From: Woeseia sp.
GTDB lineage: Bacteria; Pseudomonadota; Gammaproteobacteria; Steroidobacterales; Woeseiaceae
Direction of reading: 5' to 3'
Length of the DNA: 13,709 nt
Assembly: GCA_018701055.1 (NCBI GenBank)
Contig: JABIUH010000378.1
Location: forward strand, 1 to 13,709
Below the pieces are notes generated by a model. It was not told where the DNA came from. It searched no databases and was given only the letters and a program-made list of their open reading frames with translations. Below, one piece after another: positions 6,380 through 13,665 of the stretch (its first letter is position 1; each line of letters starts with the position of its first letter). The translations under genes and the position numbers were made by a program.

Positions 6380-6875
6380 ACAGTGCTTGTGAGAATCGCT
6401 CTAGTCGAATATAGGAGTTATCAATGGAACTAACCCTCAGCGTTAATGGCGCCGAGTGCGTACCAGTTAATCTCCATTCCTATCTCCTCGTCGCTCATTT
6501 GGCATCACTCATCGTTCACGTTGCATTACAGCCCGTACTTATCGACTCGATCCCAGTATGTCGCAAGCTCATCGCGAGTCATCGTGCAGTCCCGGCTGTC
6601 GATGCACTTGGAGTCGGCTTTGAGTTCTACTTCAAGTGGCAAGCCCAAGATTTCTGGCACTCGAGCCGCGAATAGCGCGTATTGCTACCAACAAAAACAA
6701 GCTACACCGGGAACAGAATGGTGCGGTCGTGGCGCAGTTAATTACGCCCAATTTGGTGAGTTCCCAAAAGGCCAGGATACGCAGTATCGGCGCGATTTCA
6801 GTACGGGATATTAACTAACCGTTGCCTAAGTTTGATTTCTCAGTGACTTAGACAGCGATAAGTTATTGATAAATA
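6380..6875. other. Gene-poor segment with doubtful small ORFs
   Basis: No gene here is convincing. On the plus strand an 83-codon frame (6424-6675) starts with MELTLSVNGAE, has a fair AGGAG seven bases before its ATG and a hydrophobic middle, but matches no family I know. On the minus strand the same DNA encodes a protein-like stretch ending VDKYGL at a TAA near 6525, with an in-frame TAG about 50 codons earlier and no good start, and then a 22-codon frame (MSDEEIGMEINWYALGAINA...). Several frames lack stops from about 6640 to 6810. These may be remnants of accessory genes. The stretch also carries the downstream side of tRNA-Glu; no clear terminator is visible. Confidence 0.35.
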
Positions 6876-6950
6876 TGGTACTCCCTAGGGGATTCGAACC
6901 CCTGTTACCGCCGTGAGAGGGCAGCGTCCTAACCGCTAGACGAAGGGAGC
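6876..6950 (-). tRNA. tRNA-Glu(CTC)
   Basis: A full 75-nt cloverleaf reads on the minus strand: acceptor GCTCCCT/AGGGAGT (one G-U pair), anticodon stem and loop TGCC-CTCTCAC-GGCG with anticodon CTC (decodes GAG), T arm CAGGGGTTCGAATCCCCT, discriminator A and an encoded CCA. The sequence closely resembles bacterial tRNA-Glu. Its 3' end faces the accessory left half of the window, the side on which islands insert into tRNA genes, but no second copy of its 3' end is seen within the window. Confidence 0.95.
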
Positions 6951-6981
6951 AGAGTAACCGGGCTGGTCAAGCCGGGCGGTT

Positions 6982-7009
6982 ATTATACGGGTGTGGCGTC
7001 TCGGCTCAA
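6982..7009 (-). promoter_or_regulatory. Promoter of tRNA-Glu
   Basis: On the minus strand TTGAGC (7009-7004) and TATAAT (6987-6982) are 16 bp apart, about 30 bp before the mature tRNA. The leader between contains a GC-rich inverted repeat (about 6954-6982, AACCGGGCT/AGCCGGGCGGTT), probably part of the precursor. The rest of 6951-7086 is the upstream region of pcnB. TTATCATAC at 7045-7053 could be its -10 box, without a clear -35. Confidence 0.6.
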
Positions 7010-7086
7010 GCCCTGGTTTTGCTGCCTCGACCGGCTCCACCCTGTTATCATACGCGCGCAATGTGTAGCTCTAAGCGGAATCTAAG

Positions 7087-8412
7087 TTGACCAAAAGCAG
7101 TAACAAGAATAAACCTCAGCCCACGATCATTCCGCGCCCCTCTCACACCGTCTCACGGGATGACATCTCCCCGAGTGCGCTTAAGGTCCTGTATCGGCTG
7201 CATAAATCCGGTTATCAGGCATTTCTGGTGGGTGGCGGCGTTCGGGATGCTTTGTTGGGCCTGAACCCCAAGGATTTCGATATTGGCACTAACGCCAGTC
7301 CGGACGAGGTTCGCGCGCTATTCTCCAATTGCCGCTTGATCGGTCGTCGGTTCCGGCTCGCGCACGTTCGATTCGGACGAGAAATCATCGAAGTTGCCAC
7401 ATTTAGGGCGGCAACCGACGCTACCGAAAAGCATGGGGACGTCGAGCATGATCGTGAAGGCCGCATTCTCCGCGACAATGTTTATGGCAGCATCGACGAT
7501 GATGTATGGCGGCGTGATTTTACGTGCAATGCGCTCTACTACAACATCGCCGATTTTAGTATTTGGGATTACGCCGGTGGCATGAAAGACGTCGAGGATC
7601 GCCGTCTGGTTATGATCGGTGATCCGGATACGCGCTTCCGCGAAGATCCGGTGCGAATGCTGCGGGCGGTGCGGTTTTCCGCGAAGCTAGATTTTCGCAT
7701 CGCGAAAGACGTCGAATCATCAATGCTTAAGAATCGCGATCTCTTGCAAAATGTTCCTGCTGCACGATTGTTCGATGAATTCATGAAAATGTTTCAGGCA
7801 GGGCATGCGGAAAAAACTTTCGAGAAACTTCGTGAGTACAAACTGTTTGGGTTGTTGTTCGCTGATACGGATAAAGCACTCGATGAGAGCGAAGGGTTTC
7901 TAAAATTCGTACGGATGGCACTTGCCAATACTGACCGGCGTGTCGCAGAGGAAAAATCCATTACACCGATGTTTCTGCTTGGTGTGTTCTTGTGGGCACC
8001 GATACAAAAGCAGGCAGAGAAACTTCGTGCGCACGAAAAAATGTCACACTCGCAGTCGCTAAGTCTTGCATCGTTTGACGTTGCCGGCGATCAACAATCA
8101 CGCATCTCAATTCCACGGCGATTCACGACGCCGATGCGGGAGATGATTGCGATGCAACCGCGCTTCGAAGTCAACCGCGGCAAACGGGGATTAAAACTTC
8201 TTGACCACAAACGATTTCGTGCGGCCTACGACTTCATGATCTTGCGTGCTGCTTGTGGCGAATTCGACCCTGAGCTCGCCGAATTTTGGACCGATGTTCA
8301 AAATCAAAATGCGGATGAACGCTTGGCGAGTTTCAGTGTGGGCAATCAACCGAGCGCCGGTAAGCGACGTCGACCCAGACGGCGTAAAAAGCCCGGGGCG
8401 AGTACAGCGTGA
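7087..8412 (+). CDS. pcnB: Poly(A) polymerase I
   Basis: PcnB adds 3' poly(A) tails to RNA in the cytoplasm, marking it for decay. The 441-residue product has the class II nucleotidyltransferase core: LVGGGVRDALLG (47-58), catalytic DFD in NPKDFDIGT (60-68), and RRFRLAHVRFG (87-97), which distinguishes poly(A) polymerase from CCA-adding enzymes. REDPVRMLRAVRFSAKL follows in the neck region. The tail is strongly basic (GKRRRPRRRKKPG), as usual for RNA binding. The start is TTG 7087; the next Met in frame is more than 170 codons later. It overlaps folK by four bases (GTGA), so translation of the two is coupled. The same pcnB-folK order is widespread in gammaproteobacteria. Confidence 0.96.
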   Translation: MTKSSNKNKPQPTIIPRPSHTVSRDDISPSALKVLYRLHKSGYQAFLVGGGVRDALLGLNPKDFDIGTNASPDEVRALFSNCRLIGRRFRLAHVRFGREIIEVATFRAATDATEKHGDVEHDREGRILRDNVYGSIDDDVWRRDFTCNALYYNIADFSIWDYAGGMKDVEDRRLVMIGDPDTRFREDPVRMLRAVRFSAKLDFRIAKDVESSMLKNRDLLQNVPAARLFDEFMKMFQAGHAEKTFEKLREYKLFGLLFADTDKALDESEGFLKFVRMALANTDRRVAEEKSITPMFLLGVFLWAPIQKQAEKLRAHEKMSHSQSLSLASFDVAGDQQSRISIPRRFTTPMREMIAMQPRFEVNRGKRGLKLLDHKRFRAAYDFMILRAACGEFDPELAEFWTDVQNQNADERLASFSVGNQPSAGKRRRPRRRKKPGASTA

Positions 8413-8912
8413 CGGAGCCGCGATGGCGGCCCGCATACATTGGCATAGGCAGCAATCTCGACACACCAGCGGAGCAGGTGTCGCGCGGTATATCCGCGCT
8501 GGCGACCATTCCTAACACCAAGTTGATGCTCCAATCGAGTCGCTATGTATCTGCGCCAATGGGACCGGCTGATCAGCCTGACTATGTGAACGCAGTGGCG
8601 GCGCTCCTAACGCAGCTGCAGCCCGCTGATTTGCTGTCAGAATTGCAGGCGATAGAGACCGCACACGGTAGAACGCGCGATGGCGAGCGTTGGGGGCCGA
8701 GAATCCTGGATTTGGATCTACTGGCTTTCGCCGACGTGATATTGGCTGAAAGCGAATTGACTGTGCCACATCCGGGCATTGTCGAGAGAAGTTTTGTATT
8801 GTTGCCGTGGGCCGAGATCGCGCCGTGCTACCGAGTTCCAGGTCTGGGTAGCATCAGTGACCTTGCGAGATCGATAGAGTCCAATGAATCTCCGCTAACA
8901 AAAATAGACTGA
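8409..8912 (+). CDS. folK: 2-amino-4-hydroxy-6-hydroxymethyldihydropteridine pyrophosphokinase
   Basis: FolK transfers pyrophosphate from ATP to hydroxymethyl-dihydropterin, the step before dihydropteroate synthase in folate synthesis. The 167-residue length is normal. Family signatures are visible: YIGIGSNL (10-17), PDYVNAVAALLT (58-69), and the signature RWGPRILDLDLL (94-105) with the Mg-binding DLD aspartates 101 and 103, then VPHPGIVERSFVLLPWAEIAP (119-139). Translation starts at GTG 8409, overlapping the pcnB stop; the first in-frame ATG would remove 39 residues including the GSN motif. The deoxynucleoside kinase starts six bases after its stop. Confidence 0.96.
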   Translation: MTEPRWRPAYIGIGSNLDTPAEQVSRGISALATIPNTKLMLQSSRYVSAPMGPADQPDYVNAVAALLTQLQPADLLSELQAIETAHGRTRDGERWGPRILDLDLLAFADVILAESELTVPHPGIVERSFVLLPWAEIAPCYRVPGLGSISDLARSIESNESPLTKID

Positions 8913-8918
8913 GCACAA

Positions 8919-9596
8919 TTGACTGTTGAAAGAATAAATACCGCGCCGCGAGACGCGCGATTCATTGTCGTTGAAGGACCTATTGGCGTTGGCAAGACGA
9001 GTCTTGCGCGGCGGTTGGCCGAGAGCTTTGACGGTGATCTCGTTCTTGAGGGCGCGGTTAAAAATCCGTTTCTAGAGGAATTCTATCGCTCAGGTCGAAA
9101 GACCGCGTTGCCGGCGCAGCTGTTTTTTCTTTTTCAACGAACCCGGCAGTTAGAGGCACTGCGCCAGGCTGATATGTTTTCGCCTATCCGAGTAGCCGAT
9201 TTTCACGTGCTCAAAGACCGACTCTTTGCTGAGTTGAATTTAAGTCCGGAAGAAATGGAATTGTATTCGCAGATCTATGCAAAACTCGACGTCGAGGTGC
9301 CAGTTCCTGATTTGGTCATCTACTTGCAGGCATCCGTGGATGCGTTAATGTCGAGAATTACGCGTCGAGGTATCGATTATGAACGCGGCATCGATCGCAA
9401 CTATTTGGAAAAAGTGACAGACACCTACGCGCGCTATTTTTACGATTACGATGAATCCCCATTGCTGATCGTTAACGCATCATCGATAGACCCAATTCGG
9501 AATGATGCCGATTATGAAGAGCTCTTTGAGCAGATACGGCGCATCACTGTCGGCCGACACTTTTTTAATCCTGCCACAACTTTCGCGTTCGCGTGA
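8919..9596 (+). CDS. Deoxynucleoside kinase (dNK family)
   Basis: This 225-residue protein belongs to the deoxyadenosine/deoxyguanosine-type kinase family, which phosphorylates deoxynucleosides for salvage. It has a P-loop VVEGPIGVGKTSLARRL (17-33), LPAQLFFLFQRTRQLEALRQ (64-83) with the substrate-binding glutamine region, ADFHVLKDRLFAEL (93-106) at the place of the DRS motif, and the lid region ITRRGIDYERGIDRNYLEKV (147-166). The substrate base cannot be fixed from sequence. The start is TTG 8919, with a poor ribosome binding site, six bases after folK, so it probably relies on coupled translation. In related bacteria a kinase of this kind is often found between folK and the pan genes; here panB, which commonly follows, is absent. 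Confidence 0.9.
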   Translation: MTVERINTAPRDARFIVVEGPIGVGKTSLARRLAESFDGDLVLEGAVKNPFLEEFYRSGRKTALPAQLFFLFQRTRQLEALRQADMFSPIRVADFHVLKDRLFAELNLSPEEMELYSQIYAKLDVEVPVPDLVIYLQASVDALMSRITRRGIDYERGIDRNYLEKVTDTYARYFYDYDESPLLIVNASSIDPIRNDADYEELFEQIRRITVGRHFFNPATTFAFA

Positions 9597-9639
9597 TTCG
9601 TTAATGATGTCACATGAATCCTAGTATCGAGAGAAAAAA

Positions 9640-10475
9640 TTGGATGTAGTAAGCACCGCGAACAACTGACAGACTGGCGTCATGAGGGCGAGCACATTGC
9701 GTTAGTTCCCACCATGGGCAACTTGAACGCCGGTCATCTTAGTTTGGTTGAAATCGCACGCGAACATGCGGAAAGGGTCGTTGTATCTATATTTGTCAAT
9801 CCGACACAATTTGATGAAGATAAAGACTTTGAAGATTTTCCTCGTACACTCGAGCGAGACAGGCGCCTCCTCGATCGCGAGAATGCCGATCTGGTTTTTA
9901 TGCCGGATGTCGAAACCCTATATCCGTTTGGCATCGACAACGCGACCTTGGTATCAGTGCCTGCGCTCAGCGATGAGCTTTGCGGGTTATTCCGGCCAGG
10001 ACATTTTGACGGCGTTTCGTCGGTCATCACTCGACTGTTTAATCTCGTGCAACCTGACGTTGCCGTTTTTGGCCAAAAGGATTATCAACAGCAACTCGTC
10101 ATTAATCGATTGGTGAAAGATCTAAATTTGCCCATCAAGATTATTTGCGGCGAAACTGTACGTGAAGATGATGGTTTGGCGCTGAGTTCGAAAAATCGCC
10201 ATTTGTCTGAAGAAGAACGAGCGTTGGCACCTAAAATTCATGAAACGCTTGACGAAATAGAGCACGAATTGGAAAACGGTCAAAGAAATTTCGAAGTTCT
10301 TGAAACGCAAGCATTTGAGAAACTGAAGTCGCTTGGTTTTACGCCCGAGTACGTTAGCATCCGCCGCGCAGAGAATCTTGATCCGCCTAATCGTGATTGC
10401 GATGAACTGGTTGTGCTGGTGAGTGCTTGGCTCGGTAAAGCGCATCTTATCGATAATTTGGTGGTGCACATTTAG
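9640..10475 (+). CDS. panC: Pantothenate synthetase with N-terminal frameshift and altered HxGH motif
   Basis: PanC joins pantoate and beta-alanine using ATP, the last step of pantothenate synthesis. Family blocks are clear: VPTMGNLNAGHLSLV, FVNPTQFDEDKDFEDFPRTLERD, LFRPGHFDGVSSVITRLFNLVQPD, VFGQKDYQQQLVI, REDDGLALSSKNRHLS and a C-terminal AWLGKAHLIDN. Two defects stand out. The likely start TTG 9640 reads MDVVSTAN and then hits TGA at 9667, while the continuation EQLTDWRHEGEHIALVPTM runs in another frame from about 9660: a net loss of one base. Without the shift, translation would have to begin at ATG 9714, losing the start of the nucleotide-binding region. In addition, the first His of the HxGH motif is Asn (AAC for CAC). 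Corrected length is about 278 residues, as expected. It may be a decaying gene; the frameshift alone could be a sequencing error. Confidence 0.9.
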
Positions 10476-10493
10476 CCAATGCTGGTTGTAATA

Positions 10494-10511
10494 CTCAGGC
10501 GAAGTCCTGAG
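10494..10511. terminator. Possible bidirectional terminator hairpin
   Basis: CTCAGG (10494-10499) and CCTGAG (10506-10511) form a six-pair stem with a six-base loop in the 44-bp gap between the convergent panC and GGDEF genes. Position suits a shared terminator, but neither side has a T run, so the call is weak. Confidence 0.35.
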
Positions 10512-10519
10512 GGTCGTAT

Positions 10520-11491
10520 CTAGTTCGAGACTCTGTTTCGTCCCGCATTTTTGGCACGATAAAGAGCCGCGTCAGAATCTCTAAGAAGTGATTCGAAATT
10601 GCCACCGTCTTTAAGTTCAGCGACGCCCATCGAGATCTTGATCGAAATTCTAATCAGCGAATCATTGCTATCTTCGGTGCTGCCGGAAACGGCGGCTCGC
10701 ACACGTTCGGCAATGATCAAACTCTCACTCGCTGAGACGCCGGGCAGTAATACGGAAAACTCATCTCCACCATAGCGGACTAACAAATCCCGTGGCCGAA
10801 ATTGTTTTCTGAGGATGCGCGCAACTGCGGATAATGCGCGATCGCCTGCGACATGACCGAATTTGTCATTGAATAGTTTGAATTGATCGACGTCAACCAT
10901 AACGAGCGAAACATCATGGTTATTTTGTGCGCAACGTTTTACTTCGCGCGGAAAAAATTCTTCCATTGCGTGACGATTGCCCAATCCAGTCAGTGCATCA
11001 GTCGTTGCATGTTTTTGAAATTTTCGCCAGTCCCCGATACTCTCGGCGATGAAGCGATTGTGACTGCGAACTCGTTCTGAAAGGACAATCAATAAGTTCT
11101 TCGAAAACTCATGTGATGCATTTACCATGTCCCACAATACGTTTTTGTGAATGACCAGTAAGTGGGTCGGTTGAGTCGCGAGAACAAATGCAGATGGATC
11201 ACGGTCCTCGATAATGGACATTTCACCCACGCATGCACCGACTTCCATTGTGGCAAGCGATGGCGTATCGATAGATTCCACATGAATGGTGAGTTCACCT
11301 GACAAAATTATGTATACGTTCTCGTTCTTATCGCCAGGGGACAAGAGAAGTTCGCCGCCATCAAGGTCCACGCGATCGCAATCCTGCAGTAGTGCCTGGA
11401 CGTCATCGGGCTGCACGCCCTTGAACAGTTCCAGCCCGGCTAACAAAGATTTTTTATAATCTGAGTTTAATTCTGCGCTTGAAGTGGACAC
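10520..11491 (-). CDS. Cyclic-nucleotide-binding-domain/GGDEF diguanylate cyclase
   Basis: This 323-residue cytoplasmic protein should make cyclic di-GMP. Residues about 15-135 form a cNMP-binding-type (CRP-like) sensory domain: LFKGVQPDDVQALLQDC, GELLLSPGDKNENVYIILSGELTI, and VGEMSIIEDRDPSAFVLA in the phosphate-binding position. A helical linker (to about 160) leads into the GGDEF domain with DALTGLGNR (165-173), MVDVDQFKLFNDKFGHVAGD (198-217) and the active site RYGGDEF (239-245). The inhibitory site RPRD (232-235) is five residues before GGDEF, so product feedback inhibition is expected. No EAL domain or membrane segment is present. The ligand of the sensor is unknown. The start is GTG 11491; the first in-frame ATG would cut into the sensor domain. 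It follows the PPK2 gene by 146 bp and probably has its own promoter. Confidence 0.93.
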   Translation of the reverse strand: MSTSSAELNSDYKKSLLAGLELFKGVQPDDVQALLQDCDRVDLDGGELLLSPGDKNENVYIILSGELTIHVESIDTPSLATMEVGACVGEMSIIEDRDPSAFVLATQPTHLLVIHKNVLWDMVNASHEFSKNLLIVLSERVRSHNRFIAESIGDWRKFQKHATTDALTGLGNRHAMEEFFPREVKRCAQNNHDVSLVMVDVDQFKLFNDKFGHVAGDRALSAVARILRKQFRPRDLLVRYGGDEFSVLLPGVSASESLIIAERVRAAVSGSTEDSNDSLIRISIKISMGVAELKDGGNFESLLRDSDAALYRAKNAGRNRVSN

Positions 11492-11524
11492 GTTTATTTT
11501 CCGGAAATCCTTGAAAACTCAATG

Positions 11525-11563
11525 AAATCGATTCGTTCGCGTCCTTTTTACGCGATTCGATTT
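11525..11563. promoter_or_regulatory. Two-tier inverted repeat upstream of the GGDEF gene
   Basis: AAATCGA (11525-11531) pairs with TCGATTT (11557-11563), and inside it CGCGT (11538-11542) pairs with ACGCG (11550-11554) around CCTTTTT. It lies between the PPK2 stop and the GGDEF start, 34 bp before the latter. It could end PPK2 transcription, be an operator, or fold in the 5' leader. No T run follows on the minus strand. Confidence 0.4.
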
Positions 11564-11637
11564 TATTTAACAATGAACGCAGTACCGGTTTTACAACGCC
11601 AGATATGGGAAAAATGTCAGTTCACTGCGACGAGAGC

Positions 11638-12507
11638 CTATTTTTCGACGGGATCCACTAATGCGGCACGAGACGCCTCGAATTCAATCACGTCATGGGG
11701 ATCCGGTTTTGGGTATTTCAGACCGATGCTTTCCAGTGCATTCACAATCAACTCTGCGATTGTCGCGCGCATAAAGGGTTTGCTGTCGGCAGGAATTGCA
11801 TACCATGGTGCCCATTCACGAGAGGTTTGTTTTAGCAATGAATCGTAGGCTTCCATGTATTCATCCCAGCATTGTCGCTCTTTAATGTCGCCCGGATTGA
11901 ATTTCCAATGCTTGCTTGCATTGTCCAAGCGTGCCAAAAACCGTTTCTTCTGTTCCTCTTTGGAAACGTTCAGCCAGAATTTGAGAATTACCGTGCCGTT
12001 TCTGGCCAAGTGCTGTTCCTGATTGCGAATAGATTCGAAGCGATCTTCCCAAATGGTTTCTCTTTCAACTGATTCTGGAAGTTGCTGATAATCGAGGATC
12101 TCAGGATGCACGCGCACGACGAGGACTTCTTCGTAGTGACTGCGATTGAATATTCCAATGCGTCCGCGCTCCGGCATCGCAGCGTTGGTCCTCCACAAGA
12201 AGTCGTGATCCAACTCTTTCTGAGAGGGTTTCTTGAAACTGAAAACCTGAATTCCGGCTGGATTTACGCCTCTGGTGACAGCACTAATGGTGCTGTCTTT
12301 TCCGGCCGCATCCATGCCCTGGAACACCAACAAAACGGCATGACGATCGGAGGCGTGCAGCGCCTGTTGTTGAATGCTGAATTGCTTAACCGCGTCTTTG
12401 AGGCGTTTTTTGTTGTTGGCACGTTTCGAGTGCCGCGTCTGTACATCTTCTATGCGAAAGCTGTCATCAAATGGTACGAGAAATTCTGATTCAGGCGCTT
12501 TGAACAT
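11638..12507 (-). CDS. ppk2: Polyphosphate:nucleotide phosphotransferase, PPK2 family
   Basis: PPK2 enzymes move phosphate between polyphosphate and nucleotides in the cytoplasm, usually to phosphorylate AMP or ADP. The 289-residue single-domain form has Walker A FQGMDAAGKDST (62-73), GVNPAGIQVFSFKKPSQKELDHDFLWR (80-106), the lid and Walker B region RGRIGIFNRSHYEEVLVVRVHPE (114-136), and WLNVSKEEQKKRFLARL (178-194). The LDHDFLWRTN and RGRIGIFNRSHYEEVLVVRVH blocks suit the single-domain PPK2 subgroup known for ADP/AMP phosphorylation; the exact direction is not certain. An open frame extends to 12570, but ATG 12507 (FKAPESEF...) is chosen because the longer form overlaps queG. It follows queG by 35 bp on the same strand, so the two are probably co-transcribed. 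Confidence 0.93.
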   Translation of the reverse strand: MFKAPESEFLVPFDDSFRIEDVQTRHSKRANNKKRLKDAVKQFSIQQQALHASDRHAVLLVFQGMDAAGKDSTISAVTRGVNPAGIQVFSFKKPSQKELDHDFLWRTNAAMPERGRIGIFNRSHYEEVLVVRVHPEILDYQQLPESVERETIWEDRFESIRNQEQHLARNGTVILKFWLNVSKEEQKKRFLARLDNASKHWKFNPGDIKERQCWDEYMEAYDSLLKQTSREWAPWYAIPADSKPFMRATIAELIVNALESIGLKYPKPDPHDVIEFEASRAALVDPVEK

Positions 12508-12542
12508 TCGATATTCCAATATGAATTCTGGGTGGAGGTCGT

Positions 12543-13616
12543 TCAGGACACATGTTGTTCCAGCGCCCACTCTACGTGATCCCTGACGAGTTGCGAATTG
12601 GAGTTCTTTTTTTCGGCCAGCGCGGCAATGAGTTCTGGTGTTGTTTCAGCATTGCCAAGTGCGACTGCCAAATTTCTTTGCCAGCGTTCGAAACCAATGC
12701 GACGAATCGCGCTTCCCTCAGTTTTCTCCGACCATTCTTCTTCGGTCCAGGCAAACAAATCCGTCAGGTCAGCATCATCGAGCGAGTGTCGAGGACGAAA
12801 GTCTGACTCGTCCGTTGGTTTGGCGAATTTGTTCCATGGGCAAAACAATTGGCAGTCGTCGCATCCATAAATGCGGTTGCCAATTTGTTTGCGGTGTTCA
12901 ACGGGAATCTCGCCTTTCAATTCTATTGTTAAGTAGGAAATGCACTTTCTTGCGTCGAGTTCGTAGGGCCCGACAATTGCGCCCGTTGGGCATACATCCA
13001 TGCACACATGGCAGGTCCCGCAGTGAGATTGTTCTGCCTGGTCGGCCGGCAACGCAAGGTCAACGAAAAGCTCGCCCAGGAAAAACCAGGATCCCTCGTC
13101 GCGATTGATCAGGTTGGTATGTTTACCAATCCAACCGAGTCCAGCTTTCTCGGCGATTGGTTTCTCTAAAACGGGGGCGCTATCTACGAACACTCGGTGG
13201 CCCATTGGACCGATGCGTGATTCAATTTTTTGGGCCAAAGATTTGAGTCGAGCACGAAGAACTTTGTGATAGTCGCGCCCGAGCGCATAGCGCGATATGT
13301 AGGCTTTGTCAGGTTGCTCAAGAAGATGCTCGGGACTTTCCCGCTCATCCGGCAGGTAATCCATGCGCACCGCAATGACACTCGCAGTGCCAGGCACCAG
13401 TAAATCCGGACGACTTCGCTTAAGCCCGTGGCGCGACATGTATTCCATCTCGCCGTGATGATTCTTGTCCAGCCAACTGTCGAGGCGCGTTTCCGCCTCG
13501 GATAAATTGATATCCGCGATCCCGACTTGCTGGAAACCGAGCTCCACGCCCCAACGACGAATGTCTTCGACAAGCTCATCAAGGTTTGGGTTCTGTGCGG
13601 TAGTTTCGGTGTTCAA
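12543..13616 (-). CDS. queG: Epoxyqueuosine reductase
   Basis: QueG reduces epoxyqueuosine to queuosine in the wobble position of tRNAs, using cobalamin and two [4Fe-4S] clusters. The 357-residue protein has the expected parts: SRYALGRDYHKVLRARL (108-124), the active-site Asp in FVDSAPVLEKPIAEKAGLGWIGKHTNLI (143-170), and eight cluster cysteines in HCGTCHVCMDVCP (C199, C202, C205, C209), C225 and GCDDCQLFCP (C252, C255, C259). A C-terminal HEAT-like helical region follows (about 310-357). All key residues are intact. The start is TTG 13616 with AGGA seven bases upstream; the next in-frame Met is at residue 58, inside the conserved region. In gammaproteobacteria queG is often divergent from the nnr-tsaE genes, which would lie beyond the right edge. 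Confidence 0.96.
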   Translation of the reverse strand: MNTETTAQNPNLDELVEDIRRWGVELGFQQVGIADINLSEAETRLDSWLDKNHHGEMEYMSRHGLKRSRPDLLVPGTASVIAVRMDYLPDERESPEHLLEQPDKAYISRYALGRDYHKVLRARLKSLAQKIESRIGPMGHRVFVDSAPVLEKPIAEKAGLGWIGKHTNLINRDEGSWFFLGELFVDLALPADQAEQSHCGTCHVCMDVCPTGAIVGPYELDARKCISYLTIELKGEIPVEHRKQIGNRIYGCDDCQLFCPWNKFAKPTDESDFRPRHSLDDADLTDLFAWTEEEWSEKTEGSAIRRIGFERWQRNLAVALGNAETTPELIAALAEKKNSNSQLVRDHVEWALEQHVS

Positions 13617-13639
13617 GAATGATCCTGGTCTTTTCCTCG

Positions 13640-13665
13640 GTATAATTGCATTAGTATAATTGCAT
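13640..13665. promoter_or_regulatory. Duplicated TATAAT element upstream of queG
   Basis: The 12-mer GTATAATTGCAT occurs twice, at 13640-13651 and 13654-13665, 14 bp apart. It offers a -10 box to a rightward gene beyond the window (TATAAT at 13641 and 13655) and, on the minus strand, TATACT (13658-13653) for queG. No strong -35 accompanies either, so usage is uncertain. Confidence 0.45.

Noticed and set aside
6446..6814. 122-codon plus-strand open frame beside the TetR gene
   Set aside because: Serine-rich, low-information translation with no ribosome binding site, overlapping other equally open frames.
12508..12570. Longer PPK2 start at 12570
   Set aside because: It would overlap the end of queG, and the added residues are outside the family's normal N-terminus.
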